Below, in pieces: positions 33,274 to 42,488 of a stretch of 64,000 nucleotides of DNA. The notes beneath the pieces were generated by a model, which saw only the letters and a program-made list of their open reading frames with translations, was not told where the DNA came from and made no database searches. Numbering within the stretch: the stretch's first letter is position 1; each line of letters opens with the position of its first letter. A program made the translations under genes and the position numbers. The stretch spans positions 1 through 64,000 of the forward strand of contig JADJWH010000007.1 in the NCBI GenBank assembly GCA_016716465.1, given 5' to 3'. Origin of the DNA: Gammaproteobacteria bacterium. Lineage in GTDB: Bacteria > Pseudomonadota > Gammaproteobacteria > SZUA-140.

Positions 33274-34010
33274 CGGTGCGGCGCCCTGCCCGCGGGAGAA
33301 TGGAACCGGTCGAGCAGCCACTGCTCCAGTCGCGTGGTGCTGCCGAGCGACACCTCGGTGAGAACGCCGCGGTCTGCACCCACCGCGATCGCGGCCACCC
33401 CGGCGAGGACGGCGACGCCGAGAGCGCGCCGCACCCACGTCTCGGCGCCGAGTCCGCGTTTCATGGCCTGGAACACGCGTCCGCCCGCGAGCAGGGCGAG
33501 CGCGAGCGAGGTGGCGGCGCCGGCGGCGTAGGCGAGCAGCAGCAGACTGGTCTGCACGCTGGCGCCCTGCAGGGCGGCGCCGGTCAGCACCAGGCCGAGG
33601 ATCGGGCCGGCGCAGGGCGCCCACAGCAGGCCGGTCGCGATGCCGAGCCCAAAGGAACTCGCCGCGCCGGATCCGGCGCCCGCAGTCTCCGACAGGCGGT
33701 TGCCCAGACGGACCAGCGGGCGCGTCAGGCGCTCCGCGAAACCGCTCCACAACAGGCTTACGCCCAGCACGGCCAGCACCACGAGCGCGATGATGCGTCC
33801 GTACTGGTTCGCCTGCACGGCCCAATGGCCGCCGACCGTCGCGAGGGTGGCGACCCCGGCGAAGGTCAGGCCCATGCCCGCCAGCAGGGGCAGCCCGCTG
33901 CGGCGGAAGGATCCACCCGCGCGCGAAAACACGAAAGGCAGCACCGGCAGGATACAGGGGCTCGCGATGGTGATGACTCCGCCGAGATAGGAAAGGATCA
34001 GAAAGGTCAT
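32988..34010 (-). CDS. dipZ: DipZ N-terminal part: CcdA/DsbD-like membrane domain (frameshifted)
   Basis: The ATG at 34010 has AGGAG upstream. Residues 1-~235 form the six-helix thiol-transfer domain: GGVITIASPCILPVLPFVFSRA and LLWAPCAGPILGLVLTG hold the two membrane cysteines that relay electrons from cytoplasmic thioredoxin. After WLLDRFHSP (~33,297) the frame leaves the family and reads ~100 codons of antiphase sequence before a stop; the true continuation is in the next frame. DipZ normally is one polypeptide of ~580 residues. The operon order dipZ-msrB-msrA suggests it powers periplasmic methionine sulfoxide reduction. Confidence 0.75.
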   Translation of the reverse strand: MTFLILSYLGGVITIASPCILPVLPFVFSRAGGSFRRSGLPLLAGMGLTFAGVATLATVGGHWAVQANQYGRIIALVVLAVLGVSLLWSGFAERLTRPLVRLGNRLSETAGAGSGAASSFGLGIATGLLWAPCAGPILGLVLTGAALQGASVQTSLLLLAYAAGAATSLALALLAGGRVFQAMKRGLGAETWVRRALGVAVLAGVAAIAVGADRGVLTEVSLGSTTRLEQWLLDRFHSPAGRAPHRWPQRPAPCPPPCLKMNSTPCSISPARRPGSIPPRWTRLRSAARSCWSISGPTRASTACARCPMCAPGRTSIGTAASSWSACTRRNSPSKKTLAT

Positions 34011-34140
34011 TCGGGTGTGCTCCTGTAACGCCGCGCCATTCGAGGGACTATTGATTGGTCGTCGCGGTGCGGCATTCCTTACACTTCGAGCGCGATCCGG
34101 AGTCCCGGGTTCCGCCTGCGGGAAGCGTGCGCGCGGGCCG

Positions 34141-35793
34141 TCAGGGGCCCTGGCGGACGGGACCGCCGGTTTTCGCCGGCTGAAACGCCGCCGGCGACCA
34201 GGGATCAGGCGTCGTCTCAGCGTTTTCTTTCGCCGCTGTACCGATGCGCGTGATGGCGCGTTCCACCATCGCGGCGACACGTGTTTCATCAGCGGCGTCG
34301 GATGGCTGGTAGCACAGGCGCTGCACCGCGAGCACCGCGGCGCGCAGCTCGGGTTCCACGCCCAGCCGGCGTTCCCGGTCGCGCAGGCCCTGTTGCAGGG
34401 TGCGCGCATCGCCGAGGGCGGCGAGGAGGCGTTGTTTCAGCGGGTGGCTTCGTGCGTCCCGGTGCTGACGGGTGCGGGCGCGCCTGTGCCGTGCGCTGGC
34501 CGATCGGGTCGCCCGGTGCCGCCACACGGCCAGGGTGACGAGCCAGGCGAGGAGGAACACGATGGCCGCGGCCCGCCAGCGCGCCGGGGCGGGGTCTTCG
34601 GCCACGGAGGCGGTGTCTGAAGTTGCGGCGGTCGGCAGCGGCGGTTCTTCCGCGGGCACTTCGCCCGGTGCGATCCGCAGCGACTCCGCCGGGAGTGCGG
34701 CGCGACCGATGGTGCCGCGCTCCGCATCGAAATATGGCAGCTCGAGCACCGGCGCAGCGAATGAACCGGCGGCGAGAGGCATCAGGTAACCGGCGTATTC
34801 GGCGATGCTGTCCACGCCGCCGTCCGCCCGGACCTCGAGCCGTCGTTGCGGCGGATCGAAGTAGATCTTGAAGGCGGGGGTGGCGGACGGAAGCGGCAGT
34901 CGCTCCGGCAGGGTGTTGAGGCCGACGGCGGCCCGCAGCGTGATCCGCCAGGGGAGGATGCGCCCGACGGCCGCGGGTTCGAACGGAGATTGCGCGAGCT
35001 GAGGCGTCGCGGCCAGCGTGCCGAGGGGGAGGTCGCCCGGCACGGGGCGTACCGCGAGGCGTTGTTCCTGCGCCGGCAGCCGCCAGCGCCGGCCGGCGCG
35101 GGTCTCGATCCACAACGAGGGCAGGAAGAACGTGACCGGCGCGGCGCTCTGCGGGCTCACGGCCCAGGCGGTGCGCGTCACACGGTATTCGATCCCGTCG
35201 ATGCGTTCGCTGCGCTCCGCGCTCGGCAGGGCGTGTGCCTCGATCTGCAGGGGGTCGGTCTCCAGTGTTCCGCCGAGCTCCGCCGTTTTGATGTCGGTGC
35301 GGTAGTACAGGTCGAGATAGAGCAGGGTCTGCGCGCCGACAGGCAGCGTGGCGCGGGAGAGACCGCTGCGGGCGAACACCTCGGGTCGCGCGTCGGCGGG
35401 CAGGGGCAGCACCCGCAGCACGATGGGCCGGGTGCGCAGGCCGTCGACGGCGAAGGCCGGGATGGTCAGGCGTCCGCTCCGGCGCGGGAACAACTCGACG
35501 GTGATCTCCGAGGTCGCGCGCCGCTCGGCGCGGGCGAGATTGAAGCGGAAATCGGCGCGCGGCACGCCCAGCTCGAATTGATCCGCCAGCAACGTGAGGT
35601 CGACGTTGGGCGCGACGCCTTCCGCGCGCAGGCGGGTATCGCTGTCGGTGAGCGACAGTGTCAGCACGACATGCTCGTTCTGGTACAGCTCCTTGCGGTC
35701 GACCGTGGCCGTGAGGCTCGCGCCGGCCGCGTGGGCCTGTCCCGCGGCGACCAGGAGGGCGCACAGCAACGGCAGTAGCAGGTTCCTCACCAT
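34141..35793 (-). CDS. batD: BatD-family membrane protein (oxygen tolerance)
   Basis: A 550-residue protein. The signal peptide is MVRNLLLPLLCALLVAAGQAHA. The long periplasmic beta-rich region begins LTATVDRKELYQNEHVVLTLSL, the BatD hallmark, with further family segments (ITVELFPRRSGRLTIPAF, DLYYRTDIKTAELGG). A transmembrane helix (~425-445, WRAAAIVFLLAWLVTLAVW) is followed by a basic cytoplasmic tail. Bat proteins act together with MoxR ATPases and VWA proteins in envelope stress or complex assembly; the exact role is unknown. Its start overlaps the end of the upstream VWA-TPR gene by seven bases. Confidence 0.88.
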   Translation of the reverse strand: MVRNLLLPLLCALLVAAGQAHAAGASLTATVDRKELYQNEHVVLTLSLTDSDTRLRAEGVAPNVDLTLLADQFELGVPRADFRFNLARAERRATSEITVELFPRRSGRLTIPAFAVDGLRTRPIVLRVLPLPADARPEVFARSGLSRATLPVGAQTLLYLDLYYRTDIKTAELGGTLETDPLQIEAHALPSAERSERIDGIEYRVTRTAWAVSPQSAAPVTFFLPSLWIETRAGRRWRLPAQEQRLAVRPVPGDLPLGTLAATPQLAQSPFEPAAVGRILPWRITLRAAVGLNTLPERLPLPSATPAFKIYFDPPQRRLEVRADGGVDSIAEYAGYLMPLAAGSFAAPVLELPYFDAERGTIGRAALPAESLRIAPGEVPAEEPPLPTAATSDTASVAEDPAPARWRAAAIVFLLAWLVTLAVWRHRATRSASARHRRARTRQHRDARSHPLKQRLLAALGDARTLQQGLRDRERRLGVEPELRAAVLAVQRLCYQPSDAADETRVAAMVERAITRIGTAAKENAETTPDPWSPAAFQPAKTGGPVRQGP

Positions 35794-37445
35794 GACTGGC
35801 GCTCCGTGCTCAGCGGGTGTTCGGTATCCTGCACCAGGAAACGATGGCGCAGGATCTCGTCCGGTCGGTCGAGTCGGGCTGCCATCTCGCCGAGCTCCCG
35901 CGCGCCGCCGGCGTCCTGCGCCGGGGTTTCCCGCACTGGCGAGCCTGACGGTTGGGGGCCGCCCGCAGCGGTGTTCCAGTCGCTTGCTTGCGGGGCGCTG
36001 ACCGCGCCCGGCGGGGTGTCATCGCGGTGTCCCGGCGCCGCTTCCGGTATCACCGGCGGCAGCGCGGCACGTCGGACCAGGTTGAGATTGAGCTGCGTGC
36101 GCGCATGGTTCGGCCGCAGCAACAGCGATTGTTGCAGCGCGCGTTCCGCCTCGGCGACGCGTCCCAGGCGCGCGAGCGTCGTCCCCTGGTTATAGAGCGC
36201 GCTCGCGCGCTCATCCGCGCTGCCGGCGTGCTCGGCCGCCGCGGTGAAGGCGGTCAGCGCCTGTTCCCAGCGCTGCTCCCGGTAATAGGCCGCGCCGCGT
36301 CCGAGCCAGCCGGCGAAGCTGTCGAGTTCCCCGTACTGTCTCGCGGCCGCGGCGTTGTCACCGGTCTTGAGGGCGTCGTAGGCGGACTGTTCCCGCCACG
36401 GCGCGGCCTGGCCGGTCTGGGGCAGCAGGCCGGCGCCGGCGACGATGCACAGAGCCAGCGGGACGGCCGCCTGGCGGCGCACGCCGCTCCACAGCAGCAG
36501 TGCGAATGCGGCGGCGAGCAGCCAGGGATAGACGGGATACCCCGCGCCACCGGCGCCGGTGGTCGTCATGCCGCGGCGCAGGCCGTCCAGTCCTCCGGCA
36601 AGGCGGTTCCAGTCGCCGTCATCGGGGCGGGCATCGGCATACTCGCCGCCGCTGCGCCGCGCGAGCTCGGCGAGCAGCGCGCGGTCCGGGCGCGAGATCG
36701 CGATGCCGTCCGCCGTGCGCAGAAAGCCGCCGGCGTCGGGGACGGGCGCACCGGCGGGACTGCCGATGCCGAGCGCGAAGACCGGGATGCCGCGCCGTGT
36801 CAGCCGCTCGGCCGCGGCAAGCGCGCCGGCGCGATCCTCCGTCTCCCCGTCGCTGACCACTACCACCGCGCGCCCGCGCGCGCGGTCGTCACCCAGCGCC
36901 TGGCCCGCGTATTCCAGCGCCTGCGCCAGATTGCTGCCGTGGCGCCGGGTCAGGTCGGGGCTCAGCGCATCGGCGTAGTACGCGAGCAGCTCGAGGTCGT
37001 GGGTCAACGGCAGGACGCGGTAGGCATAGGCCGAGTAGGCGACGAGCGCGACGCGGTCATTCTCCAGGCGGCGGACGAGATCACGCAGTTCGAGCACCGC
37101 GCGCTTGAGGCGCGTGGGCTCGACATCGTTCGCGCCCATCGAGGGCGAGATGTCGATGACGACGGCGATATCGGCGCCGGCGCGGCGCGCCGTGTCGTCC
37201 ACCTGCGGCAGGTAGGGTCCGCTCGCGGCGATCACGACCAGCAACCACGCGAGGTGCGCCGCCCGCGCGCCGCGGGTGTCCGTCGCGCCGATCACCAGCC
37301 ATTTCAGCAGGTGCCTGTCGGCGAATCCCGGCGGCTGTCCTGCGCCCGCCGATGCGGCGCCGCGGCGGCGGAACAGCAGCCACGGCAGCGGCAGGAGCAG
37401 CAGCCAGGCCGGGGCGTGCAATGCGACGGGCAGCCAGTCATTCAT
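35787..37445 (-). CDS. batB: VWA-TPR protein, BatB/BatC-like fusion
   Basis: A 552-residue protein from the ATG at 37445. Two helices at the N-terminus (PAWLLLLPLPWLLF, AHLAWLLVVIAASGPYLP) precede a VWA domain (~90-280) with the MIDAS motif DISPS (VVIDISPSMGANDVEPTRL) and SDGETEDRAG. A further helix pair (~305-345) leads to TPR repeats (~375-460: ALYNQGTTLARLGRVAEAERALQQS) and a disordered tail. So BatB and the TPR protein BatC are fused. The start overlaps batA by ATGA. It likely binds a metal-dependent ligand in the periplasm next to the membrane. Confidence 0.88.
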   Translation of the reverse strand: MNDWLPVALHAPAWLLLLPLPWLLFRRRGAASAGAGQPPGFADRHLLKWLVIGATDTRGARAAHLAWLLVVIAASGPYLPQVDDTARRAGADIAVVIDISPSMGANDVEPTRLKRAVLELRDLVRRLENDRVALVAYSAYAYRVLPLTHDLELLAYYADALSPDLTRRHGSNLAQALEYAGQALGDDRARGRAVVVVSDGETEDRAGALAAAERLTRRGIPVFALGIGSPAGAPVPDAGGFLRTADGIAISRPDRALLAELARRSGGEYADARPDDGDWNRLAGGLDGLRRGMTTTGAGGAGYPVYPWLLAAAFALLLWSGVRRQAAVPLALCIVAGAGLLPQTGQAAPWREQSAYDALKTGDNAAAARQYGELDSFAGWLGRGAAYYREQRWEQALTAFTAAAEHAGSADERASALYNQGTTLARLGRVAEAERALQQSLLLRPNHARTQLNLNLVRRAALPPVIPEAAPGHRDDTPPGAVSAPQASDWNTAAGGPQPSGSPVRETPAQDAGGARELGEMAARLDRPDEILRHRFLVQDTEHPLSTERQSW

Positions 37446-38428
37446 GCGGGTACCCCGGCGCGCCGCCGGCGCGCCTCGGCGAACAACAGCACGCCGAGCG
37501 CGGCCGCGACCGGCAGCCAGTACCATTCCTCCGCGTCGCCGCGGGGCGGCGCGGGGATGCGCGCCAGTTCCAGGCGCTCGATCTCGGCCAGCACCGCCGA
37601 CAGGGACTCGCCGTCGGCCGCCTTGAAGTAGACGCCGCCGGTGGCGGCGGCGAGATGCCGTAACTGGTCTTCATCGGGCGGCAACTCGGTACTGATCGGC
37701 GCCTCGACCGGACTGCCCGGGAAGGCGACCTTGCCGGCGCGGCCGAAACCGACCGTGTACAGGCGCACGCCCGCAGCGCGTGCGATCACCGCCGCGGCCT
37801 CGGGCGTGATGAGGCCGCCGGTGGCGCTCCCGTCGGTGAGCAGAACCAGGACGCGCGCGGGATCATCCACGGCCTGCAGGCGCTTCACGCCCAGCGCGAT
37901 GGCGTCGCCGAGCGCGGTCTTCTCGCCGGCGAGGCCGTTGTCGATCTCGGCGACCAGCTGACGCGCCAGTGTGAGATCCGAGGTAAGCGGGAGCAGGGTC
38001 AGGGCGTCGTCGGCGAACACGACGGCGCCGACGCGCACGCCGCGCGCCTGTTCAAGAAAACGCCGCAGTGCATCCTTGAGCGCGTCGAGACGACTGGCGG
38101 GCCGGCCGTCGATGCTGTAGTCCAGCGCGCGCATGGATCCCGAAACGTCGACGGCGAACATAATGTTGTGCCCCGGTTCGAGTTCTGGGGCGTGCGTGTC
38201 GATCGCCTGCGGGCGCGCCAGCGCGAGCAGCAGCAGCGTGCATGCCAGCAGCCATGGCCAGGGCGCCCGCCGCAGGCTCCCGTTATTGCCTTGCAGTTCG
38301 GCGAGCAGCTCCGCCTGCGGATGCAGCAGCGCACCGGCACGATCCCCGGCGCGGCGGCGGGCGAGCCACCACGCGAGCGGCGCCAGCGGCAGCAGCCACA
38401 GCCACAGCGGCGCGCCGAACTCAAACAT
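37442..38428 (-). CDS. batA: VWA-domain membrane protein BatA
   Basis: A 328-residue protein. I chose the ATG at 38428 (MFEFGAPLWLWLLPLAPLAWW) over an upstream in-frame ATG because it begins the expected membrane helix. The VWA domain (~85-275) has an intact MIDAS (FAVDVSGSMRALDY) and LLTDGSATGGLITPE. A second helix near the C-terminus (EWYWLPVAAALGVLLFAEA) completes the BatA layout. It overlaps the upstream DUF4381 gene by eight bases and the downstream batB gene by four. Confidence 0.9.
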   Translation of the reverse strand: MFEFGAPLWLWLLPLAPLAWWLARRRAGDRAGALLHPQAELLAELQGNNGSLRRAPWPWLLACTLLLLALARPQAIDTHAPELEPGHNIMFAVDVSGSMRALDYSIDGRPASRLDALKDALRRFLEQARGVRVGAVVFADDALTLLPLTSDLTLARQLVAEIDNGLAGEKTALGDAIALGVKRLQAVDDPARVLVLLTDGSATGGLITPEAAAVIARAAGVRLYTVGFGRAGKVAFPGSPVEAPISTELPPDEDQLRHLAAATGGVYFKAADGESLSAVLAEIERLELARIPAPPRGDAEEWYWLPVAAALGVLLFAEARRRRAGVPA

Positions 38429-38912
38429 CGCGCGCCCCTTCCGTGGCCGCGACACGCTGGCCGAGCCAGTGATCCGCACGGCTGAAGATTTCCGGCGTCA
38501 GGGCTGCCCTTGGGGCGGGGGTATAGCGGAGACTCTGCAGCACGGCCAGTGTTTCACGCCATTCCGCCGCGTCCATCCCACGGGGCGGCGTCGCAGGCCG
38601 GAGCTGCGGCAGGCCGAGGCCGAGCCGCAGCAGCACGGCCAGCCGGTAAGCGGCCGTGCGCGCATCGATCGCGCCCGCGTCCCATTCCTCCCGCAGATGC
38701 GCAAGCCGCGTCTGTGCCTCGTGCGTGAGCCGCGTCGGCGGGGCGGGCGGCGCGGCGTCCCGGCGGAGGCGGTGCCGGATCAGCAGGGCACGGATCGACA
38801 CGGCGGCAATGAGCACCAGCGCCAGCACGGTGAATGCGATCACCGGCCGCCAGTCGGGCGGCGCGGGCAGTTCGATGTCGGCGAGCGCGGCGAGAGGGTC
38901 CGTCGGGCTCAC
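38421..38912 (-). CDS. DUF4381 membrane protein of the Bat operon
   Basis: A 163-residue protein beginning MSPTDPLAALADIELP, typical of DUF4381. It has one membrane helix (~22-44, WRPVIAFTVLALVLIAAVSIRALLI) and a helical cytoplasmic region (TAAYRLAVLLRLGL..., WRETLAVLQSLRY). These proteins occur between the DUF58 and VWA genes in MoxR/Bat operons and may link them at the membrane. The gene overlaps both neighbours by a few bases. No catalytic residues are known. Confidence 0.85.
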   Translation of the reverse strand: MSPTDPLAALADIELPAPPDWRPVIAFTVLALVLIAAVSIRALLIRHRLRRDAAPPAPPTRLTHEAQTRLAHLREEWDAGAIDARTAAYRLAVLLRLGLGLPQLRPATPPRGMDAAEWRETLAVLQSLRYTPAPRAALTPEIFSRADHWLGQRVAATEGARDV

Positions 38913-39847
38913 AGCAGCGCCTCCAGTTGCGGCAACAGTTCGAACCGGTTGCTGACGGTGTACAGCGGGATGCGGTGGCGCGCGCAGGCGGCGCGCAGGG
39001 CCTCCTCGCGCGCCGCCATCCGTTCGCGATAGCGCTGGCGCAGCACGGCGTCGGAGGTGTCGATCAGCACCGACGGGCCGCCCGCCGGCGCGGCGAGACG
39101 CACCGGTCCGGCGGCCGGCAGTTCCTGTTCCGCCGCGTCGACGATGCGGAGCGCGACGGCCTGGGCCCGGTTGACGGGCGGGAGATAGTCGGCGAGGCTG
39201 GCGCGGCCGTCCGCGACATCGGCGAAGTCGCTGATCAGATAGATCAGCGCGCCGGAGGCGGACTGGCGCGCGGCGGCGGCCCGCAGCGCCTCGCGCAGCG
39301 GCTGCTGCGCAGGGCCCGCCCCGGCGACGACGGGCGCCGGCGCGGCGGCGGCCTGCAGCAGCAGGGGCAGCGCGCCTTCCGGCGTATGCACCGGCGCGTG
39401 ATGGTGGACCTCTGCCCCGAGCACGAGGCCGGCCACCGGCTCGCGGTCCGCCAGCGCGGTGAAGGCGAGCAGGGCGGCGACGCGTACGGCGGTGGCCGCC
39501 TTGAGCTCGCGCCGGGTGCCGAACATCATGCCGGGGCGGCGGTCGATGAACAGGAACAGACGCCGTGCGTTTTCTTCCACGAAGACCTTGGTGATCGGCC
39601 GACCGCTGCGCGCGGTGGCGCGCCAGTCCATATGGCGGACGTCATCGCCCGGCCGGTAGGGGCGAACATCGTGCAGCTCCATGCCCTGACCGCGCAGGGC
39701 GCCGTGGTGCCGGCCGGGGCCGGGCGACTGGCGCGCGCGCCCGCTGCGGCTGCGGTATTGCAGCGCAAGCTGCTGCAGGCATCCGAGTTCCGCCGCGTCC
39801 AGCAGCGGCGTGGTCGGGACGGCGGCTTTCAGGGGACCGGCACGCAT
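38909..39847 (-). CDS. DUF58 protein of the MoxR/Bat operon
   Basis: A 312-residue soluble protein. The DUF58 core is clear: GMELHDVRPYRPGDDVRHMDWRATARSGRP, then KVFVEENARRLFLFIDRRPGM, with the VWA-like Asp of the second segment. It overlaps the MoxR gene by 19 bases and DUF4381 by four. DUF58 proteins are thought to be cytoplasmic partners of MoxR ATPases. The N-terminus (MRAGPLKAAVPTTPLLD) lies within the overlap and is not certain. Confidence 0.88.
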   Translation of the reverse strand: MRAGPLKAAVPTTPLLDAAELGCLQQLALQYRSRSGRARQSPGPGRHHGALRGQGMELHDVRPYRPGDDVRHMDWRATARSGRPITKVFVEENARRLFLFIDRRPGMMFGTRRELKAATAVRVAALLAFTALADREPVAGLVLGAEVHHHAPVHTPEGALPLLLQAAAAPAPVVAGAGPAQQPLREALRAAAARQSASGALIYLISDFADVADGRASLADYLPPVNRAQAVALRIVDAAEQELPAAGPVRLAAPAGGPSVLIDTSDAVLRQRYRERMAAREEALRAACARHRIPLYTVSNRFELLPQLEALL

Positions 39848-40782
39848 GCGACGATGCGCTCGATCGCCCGGTCCGGCGTCACGCCGGCGGCGCGCGCGGC
39901 GAAGCTGAGGCCGATGCGGTGATTGAGCGCGTCCGGCGCGAGCTGGAGGATGTCGTCGGGCTCGACGAAGTCGCGCCCGGAGAGCAGGGCCTGCGCGCGT
40001 GCGGTGTGCGCCAGCGCGAGCGACGCGCGCGGCGAGGCCCCGCGCGCCAGCCAGTCGGCCAGTTCCGCGTCCCAGCGTCCGGGTTCCCGCGTCGCCCCGA
40101 CCAGCGCGACGATATAACGCTCGAGCATCTCGTCGAGATAGATCGCATTGACGGCGCGGCGCAGTTCCAGCAGCCCGCCCGCCGTCAGCGCGGGATCGGT
40201 GGCGGCCGCCGGTGCGCCCAGCACCCGGTCGTGATCGAGTCGCAGGATCTTCAGCTCATCCTCGGCGGAGGGATAGTCGAGACGCACCTTCAGCTGAAAG
40301 CGGTCGAGCTGCGCCTCCGGGAGCGGATAGGTGCCTTCCTGCTCGATCGGGTTCTGCGTCGCGATCACCATGAAGATCTCCGGCAGCGCCCGCGTCGTTC
40401 CGCCCACGGTCACCTGCTGTTCCTGCATCGCCTCGAGCAGGGCCGACTGCACCTTGGGAGGCGCGCGGTTGATCTCGTCCGCGAGGATGATCTCGTTGAA
40501 GACCGGTCCCGGGGTGAACTGGAACTGGCCGTCCTGCGGCAGGAAGATGTCGCCGCCGGTGATGTCGCCCGGGATCATGTCGGGGGTGAATTGGATGCGC
40601 TGGAAGCCGAGCGCCAGCCCGCCGGCGAGCGCGCGCACGACCGTGGTCTTCGCGAGGCCGGGCAGTCCCTCCAGCAACACATGGCCGCCGGTCAGGACGG
40701 CGACGAGCAGGCGGTCGATGACGCGGTCCTGCCCGATGACGGCGTGCTGCAGGTGAGCGCGGAGATGTGCGATGCCGTTCAT
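39829..40782 (-). CDS. moxR: MoxR-family AAA+ ATPase
   Basis: A 317-residue ATPase. Walker A is GLPGLAKTTVV (near 38-48), Walker B is IILADEINRAPPK, sensor 1 is MVIATQNPIEQEGTYPLPEAQLDRF and the lid helices carry GASPRASLAL. These are diagnostic for MoxR. It is the first gene of the moxR-DUF58-DUF4381-batA-batB-batD operon, which likely assembles or activates an envelope protein complex. The 291 bases upstream (40783-41073) are shared with the ccm operon and hold the divergent promoters; I see no clear operator there. Confidence 0.92.
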   Translation of the reverse strand: MNGIAHLRAHLQHAVIGQDRVIDRLLVAVLTGGHVLLEGLPGLAKTTVVRALAGGLALGFQRIQFTPDMIPGDITGGDIFLPQDGQFQFTPGPVFNEIILADEINRAPPKVQSALLEAMQEQQVTVGGTTRALPEIFMVIATQNPIEQEGTYPLPEAQLDRFQLKVRLDYPSAEDELKILRLDHDRVLGAPAAATDPALTAGGLLELRRAVNAIYLDEMLERYIVALVGATREPGRWDAELADWLARGASPRASLALAHTARAQALLSGRDFVEPDDILQLAPDALNHRIGLSFAARAAGVTPDRAIERIVACVPVP

Positions 40783-41073
40783 GATTCGATTTCCGGATCG
40801 GTGGATTGCATGGTCGTGGAAGGACGCGGCCGTGAAATCACAATACTATATCAGGGTGCCGCGCCACACCCGGCGGGCGCCGGGAAGGGCGCGGCCGGTT
40901 CGATTGAGCAGGCCCTCGTTCTGTGACACACTTAACGGCCCCCGAAGTCCCGCGCATAGGAAAGTTTAGGCATGCGCGGTGGCGCGGGATTGTTCATGCT
41001 CGCCTTATCCCAGGGTTCAGAAGACGTTATGTTAATATACCGGGGCATCAGCGGCCGGGACGGAGGCTGACGC

Positions 41074-41691
41074 ATGCTGCGCGGCAACGCCTTGGCGGCG
41101 GTGCGCGGCGACCGTCGCCTGTTCGCCGGCCTGGACTTCGCCCTGGATGCGGGCGAGCTGCTTTACGTGAACGGACCCAACGGCAGCGGCAAGACCACGC
41201 TGTTGCGCATGATCTGCGGGCTGGTGGCCCCGGCCGAGGGTTCGATCCACTGGAATGGCGAGGATATCCGCTCCGTGGGCGACGCCTACCGCGTGGAAAT
41301 GATGTACCTCGGTCATCTGGCCGGCGTGAAGGATGAACTCAACGGCCTGGAGAATCTGCGCATCAACTGCCGGCTCGCCGGCCTGGATCCGATCGCGGCC
41401 GAGCTGGCGCGGGCGCTGGGCGAGATCGGGCTGGGTGGCCTGGAGGCCTTGCCGGCGAAGGTGCTCTCGCAGGGGCAGAGGCGGCGTGTGAGCCTCGCCC
41501 GACTGTTGCTGTCGCGCGCGCATCTGTGGGTGCTGGATGAACCCTACACCGCCCTGGACCGCGCGGCGGTGGAACTGCTGCAGGGGATGATCCGGAATCA
41601 TCTGGCGCGGGGCGGCCTGGCGGTGCTCACCACGCATCAGCAGGTGGATATCGACACCGGCATCACGAAAGAGTTGAGACTGGGCGGCTGA
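41074..41691 (+). CDS. ccmA: heme exporter ATP-binding protein CcmA
   Basis: A 205-residue ABC ATPase. Walker A is GPNGSGKTTLL, the signature is LSQGQRRRVSLARL and Walker B is LWVLDEPYTAL. At ~205 residues it matches CcmA. With CcmB it forms the ATPase that releases holo-CcmE from CcmC. It is the first gene of the System I operon; ccmB begins 42 bases downstream. Confidence 0.95.
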   Translation: MLRGNALAAVRGDRRLFAGLDFALDAGELLYVNGPNGSGKTTLLRMICGLVAPAEGSIHWNGEDIRSVGDAYRVEMMYLGHLAGVKDELNGLENLRINCRLAGLDPIAAELARALGEIGLGGLEALPAKVLSQGQRRRVSLARLLLSRAHLWVLDEPYTALDRAAVELLQGMIRNHLARGGLAVLTTHQQVDIDTGITKELRLGG

Positions 41692-41733
41692 GATTGGAAG
41701 CGAAGAGGCGGAGCCGATCCCGCCCCGGACCGG

Positions 41734-42423
41734 ATGGATATGGGCGCAACCGGATTACTGAGCGGGACCCGGCACATACTCGCGCGCGACCTGACGCTCG
41801 CGGGCCGGCGCATTACCGATGTGCTGACCACGCTGTTCTTTTTCGTGATCGTGGTGAGCCTGTTTCCGCTCGGGGTCGGCCCCGAGATGGAGACGCTGCG
41901 CCAGATCGCGCCCGGCATCCTGTGGGTGGCGGCGCTGCTCGCGACGATGCTGTCGCTGGGGCGGCTGTTCACGGCGGACTATATCGACGGCACCCTGGAG
42001 CAGATGTTGCTGAGCCCGCATCCGCTGTCGCTGATCGTGTTCGGCAAGGTGGCCGCGCACTGGCTGGTGACGGGCGCGCCGCTGGTGCTGATGTCGCCGC
42101 TGCTCGGCCTGCAGTTCGGCCTCGGCGGGGCGCCGCTCGGCGTGCTGATGCTGACGCTGCTGCTCGGCACGCCGGTGCTGAGCCTGGTCGGCGCCATGGG
42201 CGCCGCCCTGACACTGGGATTACGCGGCGGCGGCGCGCTGATATCATTGCTGGTTCTGCCCCTGTACATCCCGGTGCTGATCTTCGGCGCGGGGGCGGTG
42301 GAGGCCGTCGCGAGCGGACTGGAGGCGGGGGCGCATCTGTCCCTGCTGGGTGCGCTGCTGGTGTTGGCCCTGTGTTTCGGTCCGTGGGTGACCGCCACGG
42401 CCTTGCGGATCTCCCTGGAATGA
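41734..42423 (+). CDS. ccmB: heme exporter membrane protein CcmB
   Basis: A 229-residue protein with six helices. The conserved cytoplasmic start LARDLTLAGRRITDVLTTLFFFVIVVSLFPLGVGPE is characteristic, followed by LFTADYIDGTLEQMLLSPHPL. It partners CcmA in the complex that drives release of heme-loaded CcmE. The gene order and spacing are those of standard gammaproteobacterial ccm operons. Confidence 0.95.
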   Translation: MDMGATGLLSGTRHILARDLTLAGRRITDVLTTLFFFVIVVSLFPLGVGPEMETLRQIAPGILWVAALLATMLSLGRLFTADYIDGTLEQMLLSPHPLSLIVFGKVAAHWLVTGAPLVLMSPLLGLQFGLGGAPLGVLMLTLLLGTPVLSLVGAMGAALTLGLRGGGALISLLVLPLYIPVLIFGAGAVEAVASGLEAGAHLSLLGALLVLALCFGPWVTATALRISLE

Positions 42424-42488
42424 GACAAGCGCCGCGAGCGGCGGTATTTTGACGGCGAGCGGCGATTCAACGCGATCGAGCGAGGCTC

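Noticed and set aside
33270..33310. Programmed frameshift in dipZ
   Set aside because: There is no run longer than three identical bases, no slippery heptamer and no obvious stem downstream. A simple indel is more likely.
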